The position numbers were made by a program, and so were the translations under genes. From assembly GCA_004297575.1 (NCBI GenBank), contig SCSR01000070.1, positions 1-6,045 on the forward strand: 6,045 nucleotides of DNA, read 5' to 3'. The DNA is from an archaeon (lineage in GTDB: Archaea > Aenigmatarchaeota > Aenigmatarchaeia > CG10238-14 > SCSR01). This document shows, in pieces, positions 1 to 4,649 of this stretch (positions are counted from its first letter, which is position 1; each line of letters starts with the position of its first letter). The notes under the pieces are model-generated. The model was not told the origin of the DNA. It saw nothing but the letters and a program-made list of their open reading frames with translations, and did not search any database.

Positions 1-126
1 CTGTGCAAGTTGGTGTAAATTGATATTTTTTAAAAAGTTCTGTGGCTTTAGTAAATCCAACTGTATTTCTACAGGTTGTGTTACTCTTCCAAAATCTATT
101 CTTACTTGTAATTTCCAACCGTTCAA
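1..126 (-). CDS. Possible 5' end of an unrecognised AT-rich gene, cut by the left edge
   Basis: On the minus strand a frame beginning with TTG at 124-126 stays open to base 1, giving 42 residues. Its middle alternates polar and hydrophobic residues like beta strands: WKLQVRIDFGRV, then PVEIQLDLLKPQNF. That pattern is more protein-like than the competing minus frame from ATG 148, whose product is rich in Thr, Asn and Lys without pattern. The frame has no ATG after its upstream stop (TAG near 166-168), so either a leaderless TTG start or a degraded gene must be assumed. The first 180 bases are about 32% G+C against roughly half in the neighbouring genes, suggesting a different origin or a low-expression gene. 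Function is unknown and reality is uncertain. Confidence 0.3.
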   Translation of the reverse strand, partial: MNGWKLQVRIDFGRVTQPVEIQLDLLKPQNFLKNINLHQLAQ

Positions 127-143
127 TTGTAGTTTGTTTATTT

Positions 144-157
144 GGCATATAAACCTA
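144..157 (-). promoter_or_regulatory. Possible BRE/TATA promoter for a gene running off the left edge
   Basis: The minus strand reads TAGGTTTATATGCC, centred near 150. The expected start of transcription is about 26 nt on, near 124-126, where a TTG opens a 42-codon frame (see 1-126). The AGGTTTAT core is the same as in the tRNA promoter at 4638-4648, which raises its credibility. Confidence 0.35.
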
Positions 158-168
158 TCAGGCTACAA

Positions 169-282
169 TTATCTAGGCCTGTCATCCTCCGAAAAAATCC
201 CAAAGTAAACCATGATGAATACGACTATCATGGCGATGATGCCTACAGAAATCCACAACACCGGGTCGGTCCAGTCAACCAT
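169..282 (-). CDS. Single-helix small membrane protein, translationally coupled to the surface protein (37 aa)
   Basis: This short frame starts with ATG at 282 and ends with TAA at 169-171. The first 8 bases, ATGGTTGA, overlap the end of the surface protein gene, whose TGA is 275-277; this arrangement is typical of translational coupling. A purine-rich GGAAGAGA immediately precedes the ATG and could serve as a Shine-Dalgarno site. The protein opens with an acidic MVDWTDP, continues as one strongly hydrophobic helix at about residues 8-30 rich in Ile, Val, Met and Phe, and ends SEDDRPR. Composition is as GC-balanced as the upstream genes, unlike the AT-rich DNA just beyond its stop. I recognise no family. 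Its helix loosely resembles the C-terminal anchor of the surface protein (Trp, Pro, then a Gly-Ile-rich helix), which may be chance. A role as a membrane partner of the surface protein is inferred only from position. Confidence 0.6.
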   Translation of the reverse strand: MVDWTDPVLWISVGIIAMIVVFIMVYFGIFSEDDRPR

Positions 283-2512
283 TCTCTTCCTTTTCCTTCA
301 CAGGCTGCATTGGGGTCTGGACATGCTTTGAAGGCAGGAACAGGTAGATGACAAATATCACTGCGATCGCTATCCCGCCGATTATCGCATACAGCGGCCA
401 GTTTATCGGGATGAGTGGAGGCTTGAGCTTGTCCATTTCTGTTTTCACCTCTGAAATCTTGGAGATGATGGATGTAGAGGTCGATGCTGCGTTGAAATAA
501 TCCCCCTGCTCTATGTAAGCCTTCATGCTGTCTATCTGCGACTTGAGCTGCGACAGCTTTGCCTCTGCCAGCGTGGTGTTCAGCCCCTGTGTCTTGCTCT
601 GGTTAATCTGAGTTGCAAAATCATTATACTGCAACTGGTAAGCGGCGAATGTGGCGTTTATGCCTGATATGGTTGATGTGCTCGGCATCACACGCAGGGT
701 GAATGACGAGTTTACTGTCCCGTTCTTACCGGTAGCAACCCAAGTCCCTGCATATTCCCCGCTTGCCGTGGATAAAGACGAGAATGCGACCAAGAACGAC
801 GCATTATAATTCGGGGTGATGGTAGCAGAGCTGTTGACGCTCCATATGCTGGCGTTTATGCCCGATATAGACAGGGAGATGGCCTGCGCCTCTGTACCGA
901 TATTCTTTACAACTACTATTGTGGTATTGGACGAGTTCTGGAGCACATTCACAATTGCCGGGGCTTGAAGCATCTGCATGGCGTATGTCGTTGCCGCACT
1001 GACCACCAGCGTGTTGGATACGGCAGCTGCCGAATAGTTTGTCGTGGTGGTGCTGTTGCACAGGTAGATGTAGCTGCCGGCTGCCAGCGTCTGCCAGTCC
1101 CCGTTCGTGACCGAGACGCCGTTCCTGTATAGATGCGGCGTGACTTGCGTCTGCGGCGAGCTGCATGATACATTCGTGATCACACCGTAAGTAATGCTCC
1201 ACAAGGTGTTGTTCATATTCAGCGTAGGTACGGCCTTGTTTATGGTTATGTTGCCGTTGGTGAGATTGTATGTGTACGTGCCCTGGCTGAGGTATACTTT
1301 CCAGCCGTAGTTGCCAGCAGGAAGGGCGATGGCATAACTGAACGTGTTGCTGCTTTGTGTCATGCTGTAATTCGTCATAGTCCCTGAATAATCTGTCTCC
1401 AGCTTGGCTGTGACTCCTGGGCTTGCTGTGAAGTTGAGAGTGAATGCCGTGCCGCCTGTGGTGTATGTTGACGGCGCGTCGTTTGTCATGGTGTATGACG
1501 GGATGATGAACGGGTAGAATGATGCGGTGATGCTTGTATAGTTCGCATTGCCGGCGGCTGTTGATGTAAAATTATACAAGCCTGTTACAGTTGAAGGCGT
1601 AAAGGTGTAGGAAAGGTAGCATGCTGCCGGGCAGGATGCGTTGGAAGCGACCTGCGTGCCGTTCTGGTAGAGGGTAAGAGTGCCGTTGCCGTTCACTATG
1701 ATAGTGGATGACGAGGCGTTTGTCGCGACTGTGTTGCCCTTGAAGCCGTTGAATGTCTGCGTTATGTTGTTCGCAGCAGCCGTGATGTTGTAGACGAATG
1801 TGTTCGATGTATTGGTGTTGCCTGTCGTGTCGTTGGCAATCCAGTAGTAGGTGTAATTTCCTGCAGCCAAGTTGCTCAGTGTGATAGAGTATGTGCCGCT
1901 GCTGTTGGTGATTGCCGGGGCAGTGTTTGCCGTATAATTGGTAGCGCCGTTCCAGTAGAAAATCACAGAACTGATGTTGATGCCATCGCTCCAGTATGTG
2001 CTGAAGGTGTAAGATCTGCCATTGACGTAAGCGGTTGGCGTGGCAGGCGATGTCGTGTTAGAGCTGTATTGCGGAGCTGTCACATCGTTCACGGTTATGG
2101 CGACGTTGTTCGATGTTAGCGTGCCTGCAGTGTCATTCGCGGTCACGTTGATGTTCCATGCGCCTATCACAGAAGCGCTTGTATAAAATGAAAAATAGTT
2201 CGCCTGACCCGGCGTGACATTTGCGACCCATGTTATGGTCGAGTTGCTGGTCGGGGCGCTGTTACAGCCGGATGACGACCATGATGCGTTGGTTGCCAAC
2301 GGGCTGGTACATGTGAAATACTGCGGCAATGTGATGACAACCTTGCTTATGTTCAAAGCATCGGTGTTGCTTACTGTGATGTTGACTAGGGTGCTTGTGG
2401 TTGCATTGATGGTAGAAGGTGTTGCGGAGGTTGTGAACGTCGCCCCTAATGTCGCGGTGCCTAGAGCTAGGAATGAAAACATGAATAGCAGCAAGAATCT
2501 ATGCGTAGACAT
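275..2512 (-). CDS. Large modular cell-surface protein with Ig-like modules, coiled-coil stalk and C-terminal anchor (745 aa)
   Basis: Probably an adhesin or S-layer-associated protein. Residues 1-23 are a signal peptide (THRFLLLFMFSFLALGTATLGA). About six beta-sandwich modules follow: roughly 25-143 (CARDB/DUF11-like), 147-245, 248-337, 340-425, 426-506 and 510-610. The turn LAAGNY, LPAGNY or LAAGSY recurs at 215, 397 and 476, and LYxNGxxV recurs at 281 and 461. Six cysteines occur as three within-module pairs (68/83, 294/298, 450/485), suggesting disulfides. I count about 41 N-X-S/T sequons, all outside. Residues 622-697 form a helical stalk including QGDYFNAA, typical of membrane-proximal stalks in archaeal S-layer-like proteins. 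One transmembrane helix spans about 705-726, then a short charged cytoplasmic tail. No ATG, GTG or TTG lies in frame between the chosen start and the upstream gene. The gene overlaps the next small gene by 8 nt. The ligand is unknown. Confidence 0.9.
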   Translation of the reverse strand: MSTHRFLLLFMFSFLALGTATLGATFTTSATPSTINATTSTLVNITVSNTDALNISKVVITLPQYFTCTSPLATNASWSSSGCNSAPTSNSTITWVANVTPGQANYFSFYTSASVIGAWNINVTANDTAGTLTSNNVAITVNDVTAPQYSSNTTSPATPTAYVNGRSYTFSTYWSDGINISSVIFYWNGATNYTANTAPAITNSSGTYSITLSNLAAGNYTYYWIANDTTGNTNTSNTFVYNITAAANNITQTFNGFKGNTVATNASSSTIIVNGNGTLTLYQNGTQVASNASCPAACYLSYTFTPSTVTGLYNFTSTAAGNANYTSITASFYPFIIPSYTMTNDAPSTYTTGGTAFTLNFTASPGVTAKLETDYSGTMTNYSMTQSSNTFSYAIALPAGNYGWKVYLSQGTYTYNLTNGNITINKAVPTLNMNNTLWSITYGVITNVSCSSPQTQVTPHLYRNGVSVTNGDWQTLAAGSYIYLCNSTTTTNYSAAAVSNTLVVSAATTYAMQMLQAPAIVNVLQNSSNTTIVVVKNIGTEAQAISLSISGINASIWSVNSSATITPNYNASFLVAFSSLSTASGEYAGTWVATGKNGTVNSSFTLRVMPSTSTISGINATFAAYQLQYNDFATQINQSKTQGLNTTLAEAKLSQLKSQIDSMKAYIEQGDYFNAASTSTSIISKISEVKTEMDKLKPPLIPINWPLYAIIGGIAIAVIFVIYLFLPSKHVQTPMQPVKEKEENG

Positions 2513-2540
2513 TTTCCATCCATAATATATTTGGTGCTGG

Positions 2541-2550
2541 CTTAAATTAA
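2541..2550 (-). promoter_or_regulatory. Possible TATA-like box before the surface protein gene
   Basis: The minus strand reads TTAATTTAAG, centred about 33 nt before the ATG at 2512 and overlapping the TAA of the upstream gene (2547-2549). A second AT-rich stretch (2523-2531, AAATATATT) is only about 16 nt from the ATG, too close for leaderless use. Co-transcription with the upstream gene is equally possible. Confidence 0.2.
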
Positions 2551-3023
2551 GGGTAGGTCACGCTTGTCTTGCCTGATGATACGGTTATGCTGGTGTAATT
2601 TGACTTCCAATCTGTCTGTAACGCGACAGTCTGCTTGGACTTTAACGGATAGCTCACTTGGTTGATGACATTAACGGTCTGGTTATCGACAGTGACGTTC
2701 AATCCGGTTATATCCAACTTTCCTGTGTTAGCCACCATGACAATCAAGCCGTTGTTGGAATCGCGCGATGTGCCTATGACGTCGATGCTGTAGACCATGT
2801 TCTTGACGATGGCTATGGCTTGAGTGCTGCTCGGCAACGACGGAATATACTGCCCGATAAAAGGTATGGCTTGCAAGTCCGGCCACGAGCCTGCAATCAC
2901 AAACGACGCAATCATCACCAATGCTATCATGGCTATGCCTGTCGCGACATTTCCAAGAATCTTCAGCCCGATGAAGACGACTATGGCTAGAAGTATTATT
3001 GCGAAAATCAGCTGGAATACCAT
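2547..3023 (-). CDS. Membrane protein with two N-terminal helices and an external beta-rich domain (158 aa)
   Basis: I cannot assign a named family. A first hydrophobic helix covers about residues 2-20 and a second about 27-45, separated by KILGN. After a proline-rich linker (IPFIGQYIPSLPSS, 53-66) comes a domain of some 85 residues with alternating beta pattern: GLIVMVANTGK (92-102), DITGLNVTVDNQTV (104-117) and SITVSSGKTSVTYP at the end. The 'V-x-NTG-x-x-x-I-x-x-x-x-V-x-VD' pattern resembles the C-terminal beta domain of archaeal pilin- or flagellin-like and CARDB-type proteins, but no class III signal cleavage site is evident. N-glycosylation sequons at N109, N114 and N142 all fall in this domain, placing it outside the cell. 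The start is ATG 3023 without a Shine-Dalgarno site. The gene sits 24 nt after the synthase gene and 34 nt before the large surface protein, a probable functional partner. Confidence 0.8.
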   Translation of the reverse strand: MVFQLIFAIILLAIVVFIGLKILGNVATGIAMIALVMIASFVIAGSWPDLQAIPFIGQYIPSLPSSTQAIAIVKNMVYSIDVIGTSRDSNNGLIVMVANTGKLDITGLNVTVDNQTVNVINQVSYPLKSKQTVALQTDWKSNYTSITVSSGKTSVTYP

Positions 3024-3044
3024 ACGTAATGATTGTTTTTCAAA

Positions 3045-3052
3045 AATTTAAG
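3045..3052 (-). promoter_or_regulatory. Possible TATA-like box of the 158-aa membrane protein gene
   Basis: The minus strand reads CTTAAATT, centred about 26 nt before the ATG at 3023 and overlapping the stop codon of the synthase gene. The start codon has no Shine-Dalgarno site, so leaderless transcription from here is plausible. It would allow the surface genes to be expressed separately from the synthase. The motif alone is weak. Confidence 0.3.
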
Positions 3053-4073
3053 ACTTGTTCAACACTGTGCTGTAGTTCTTCGGCTTTCTTCCCTTCCAAG
3101 ATCCCATGTGGTAGGCGTACGATGCAAGCAACGGGAACATGACAGTAGCTTCGCCGAATACCATCTGCTCCGCTCCCCTATCGACCTTTCCCCATGAATG
3201 GGCTTCCTTCAAAGTAGAGCCTGACAATCCACCATCCCTCTCGTCTGCCACGGTTATCTGCACAGCATACTTGTGCATCTTGGCATCTGTGGTGAGAATG
3301 TCTGCAGCGACTACAGTATCCTGCGTGAAATTCTTCGGCACTCCGCCGCCTATCATCACCAATCCTGTCTCGTTGGCAGCAATCTTGAGCTTGGTCAGCT
3401 CTAGGAAATCTTTCGCCGAATCAATAGAAACATGCTTGTCAGGATGGCTGGTCTGGTGCATAATCAACCCGAAACCTGCGCTGCAATCCGAGAATGAAGG
3501 CACGAAAATCGGCACGTTATGCTTGTACGCCGACAAGACTACAGACTCGCGGTTCTTTGCATGCTTGTCAAGGTACCTGCCCATCTCCCAGATGAACTCC
3601 CGGGAAGAGTAAGGCCTTGGCTCGAGAGAGTCGGCAATCTTGCCCACAGTCTCGTCACAAATGCGCAATTCATCCTCGTCGATAAAAGTGTCGTATATCC
3701 TGTCGATGTGCAGTTTCTGCAGCTCTGTGTCGTCAACCATCGGCGTGCCCAGATAATGCTTGTATCCTAACCCTTCGAAGAAATCCTGGTCTACCATGAT
3801 CGCCCCTGTGGAAACGATAGCGTCAACCATGTTGTTCTCTATCAAGTCGAATACCACTTTCTTCAACCCTGCGCTGAACAGCGAGCCAGCCAGGCAGAGG
3901 ATGACCGAGCATCCCTTGTCCTTGAGCATCTGGTCGTATATCCTGCATGCGCGCCCCAGGTTCTTCGCCTGGAATGCCATCGTGGAAAAATCATTAATCA
4001 TCGGGACGACATTGTGCTTCTTGATGTCTATGTGAGTGAGAACATCCTTCAGGTAATTTTTCTTGCTGACCAT
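3048..4073 (-). CDS. Deoxyhypusine synthase family protein, probably the DHS-like (homospermidine-type) clade
   Basis: Classical DHS is a cytosolic NAD-dependent tetramer that moves the aminobutyl group of spermidine onto a lysine of aIF5A. This 341-aa protein is full length for the family. The catalytic lysine is K296 in SWGK (293-296), preceded by E290 and with W294. The NAD-site glycines are GGGVPKN (242-248), D196 and D280. Compared with human DHS as I recall it, several spermidine-pocket residues differ: D243 becomes F201, H288 becomes N248, N292 becomes D252, and D316 becomes L283. Segments such as DQDFFEGLGYKHY (95-107), PYSSREFIWEMG (154-165) and the end MGSWKGR match the group labelled DHS-like or homospermidine biosynthesis protein in bacteria and some archaea. 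The true product may therefore be deoxyhypusine or homospermidine. The start at 4073 is supported by GAGG 10 nt upstream. The next gene begins 24 nt downstream. Confidence 0.9.
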   Translation of the reverse strand: MVSKKNYLKDVLTHIDIKKHNVVPMINDFSTMAFQAKNLGRACRIYDQMLKDKGCSVILCLAGSLFSAGLKKVVFDLIENNMVDAIVSTGAIMVDQDFFEGLGYKHYLGTPMVDDTELQKLHIDRIYDTFIDEDELRICDETVGKIADSLEPRPYSSREFIWEMGRYLDKHAKNRESVVLSAYKHNVPIFVPSFSDCSAGFGLIMHQTSHPDKHVSIDSAKDFLELTKLKIAANETGLVMIGGGVPKNFTQDTVVAADILTTDAKMHKYAVQITVADERDGGLSGSTLKEAHSWGKVDRGAEQMVFGEATVMFPLLASYAYHMGSWKGRKPKNYSTVLNKS

Positions 4074-4116
4074 TTTCTTTTTGCCTCAACCGTTAGTTTA
4101 TTATTGTAATCACTTG

Positions 4117-4124
4117 TATAAAAA
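4117..4124 (-). promoter_or_regulatory. TATA box of the deoxyhypusine synthase-family gene
   Basis: The minus strand reads TTTTTATA, centred about 47 nt before the ATG at 4073. Transcription would start near 4094, leaving a leader of about 20 nt. That leader holds GAGG (4084-4087), a Shine-Dalgarno-like site 10 nt before the start codon. Confidence 0.45.
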
Positions 4125-4134
4125 TATTTTTATA
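4117..4134. repeat. Perfect 18-bp AT palindrome spanning a stop codon and a TATA box
   Basis: The sequence TATAAAAATATTTTTATA is its own reverse complement over all 18 bases; symmetry breaks at both flanks. It contains the TAA of the 116-aa gene (4130-4132) and the TTTTTATA box for the downstream synthase gene. Being made only of A and T, it could arise by chance or act as a terminator-promoter junction. Confidence 0.6.
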
Positions 4135-4480
4135 GCTTGTGCCTGTACTTGGAAGGCTTGAAGCGCGCCAAGAACACACTGAGCCTGCTGAAATTGAAAA
4201 AGCTGTGCTTGACATGGTTGCCAGTATTCAGGAAACCAGCCAGTACCGACTCGTAATGCTTGAGGTATATCAGCAGCCCGCCCATTATCACTGTCAGTGC
4301 GACCGTCACAGTCAGTACATACCCGATAGGCATCAAAAACGCTTCGGGACTGCCGATGTGGAAATAGGAAAGAGTGACAAGGATTGCTATTGCTATGTCT
4401 ATTACCGATGACGAGTAGACGATGATATCCATGAGCTTTTTCGTTTTTGCAATCTGCTGCTGGCGTGTAAAATTATTCAT
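4130..4480 (-). CDS. Two-helix membrane protein of unknown function (116 aa)
   Basis: I do not recognise this protein. What can be seen: a basic N-terminus (TRQQQIAKTKK, residues 5-15), a hydrophobic helix at about 17-40, a short loop with Gly-Ser-Pro-Glu, a second helix at about 49-73, and a basic C-terminal tail of some 40 residues ending KPSKYRHKL. Under the positive-inside rule both termini face the cytoplasm and the hairpin spans the membrane. The start is ATG at 4480. Another ATG just upstream (4493) is followed at once by TAA and cannot be used. There is no Shine-Dalgarno site. The gene sits 61 nt after the tRNA, and its TAA lies inside the AT palindrome at 4117-4134 that also carries the TATA box of the next gene. 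That it is real is likely from its hydrophobic pattern and fit in the gene row; its role is unknown. Confidence 0.7.
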   Translation of the reverse strand: MNNFTRQQQIAKTKKLMDIIVYSSSVIDIAIAILVTLSYFHIGSPEAFLMPIGYVLTVTVALTVIMGGLLIYLKHYESVLAGFLNTGNHVKHSFFNFSRLSVFLARFKPSKYRHKL

Positions 4481-4506
4481 AGAATTATTACATTGTATAG
4501 TAAACA

Positions 4507-4515
4507 GCTTAAAGT
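4507..4515 (-). promoter_or_regulatory. Possible TATA-like box of the 116-aa membrane protein gene
   Basis: The minus strand reads ACTTTAAGC, centred about 31 nt before the ATG at 4480. That would start transcription a few bases upstream of the start codon. No Shine-Dalgarno site precedes this ATG, which fits near-leaderless expression. The motif is short, and read-through from the tRNA is an alternative. Confidence 0.25.
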
Positions 4516-4541
4516 TTGTGGAGTGTTATTCTGAAGTCGTG

Positions 4542-4616
4542 TGCCCCCGGAGGGATTTGAACCCTCAATCCTCAGCTTAGGACGCTGCTGCACTATCCAA
4601 GTTGTGCTACGGAGGC
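4542..4616 (-). tRNA. tRNA-Arg (anticodon CCT)
   Basis: A 75-nt cloverleaf folds cleanly. The acceptor stem is GCCTCCG/CGGGGGC with one T-G wobble at 4-69. The D-stem is GCAC/GTGC around a loop containing GG then A20, the arginine identity base. The anticodon stem is GCAGC/GCTGA around loop GTCCTAA, the variable loop is GGATT, and the T-arm is GAGGG-TTCAAAT-CCCTC. The discriminator is A and the following bases are CAC, so CCA is added after transcription. The anticodon CCT (4579-4581) reads AGG arginine codons, which the neighbouring genes use. Oddities are a G27-A43 mismatch closing the anticodon stem and G at position 32 instead of a pyrimidine. No intron is seen. Confidence 0.95.
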
Positions 4617-4637
4617 GTAATTCACATTCTAATTTTG

Positions 4638-4648
4638 GTAAATAAACC
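4638..4648 (-). promoter_or_regulatory. TATA-box promoter of tRNA-Arg
   Basis: On the minus strand this reads GGTTTATTTACC, with its centre about 26 nt upstream of the tRNA 5' end (4616), the standard archaeal TATA-to-start distance. It lies directly after the stop codon of the aminopeptidase gene, so the tRNA probably has its own promoter. A similar AGGTTTAT element occurs near 147-157. Confidence 0.5.
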
Positions 4649-4649
4649 T

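Noticed and set aside
1..148. Minus-strand frame from ATG 148 open to the left edge (49 codons)
   Set aside because: It has an ATG, but that codon sits inside the TATA-like element and the product is a patternless Thr/Asn/Lys-rich string. The frame from TTG 126 looks more like a folded protein. It stays a fallback.
20..208. Plus-strand frame of 62 codons at the left edge
   Set aside because: It has many Cys, Ser and Asn residues with no pattern, lies in AT-rich DNA, and overlaps the better-supported 37-aa gene on the other strand.
804..1202. Minus-strand alternative frames inside the surface protein gene (804-1202 and 949-1173)
   Set aside because: They are His/Arg/Gln-rich shadows of the surface protein frame, which has clear modules across the same bases.
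2214..2525. Plus-strand 103-codon frame opposite the surface protein start
   Set aside because: The Val/Leu-rich product is the antisense of Asn/Thr-rich codons of the signal peptide and first module; no promoter or ribosome site.
3139..3612. Plus-strand 157-codon frame opposite the synthase gene
   Set aside because: The opposite strand encodes a strongly conserved enzyme over the whole interval; this is an antisense shadow.
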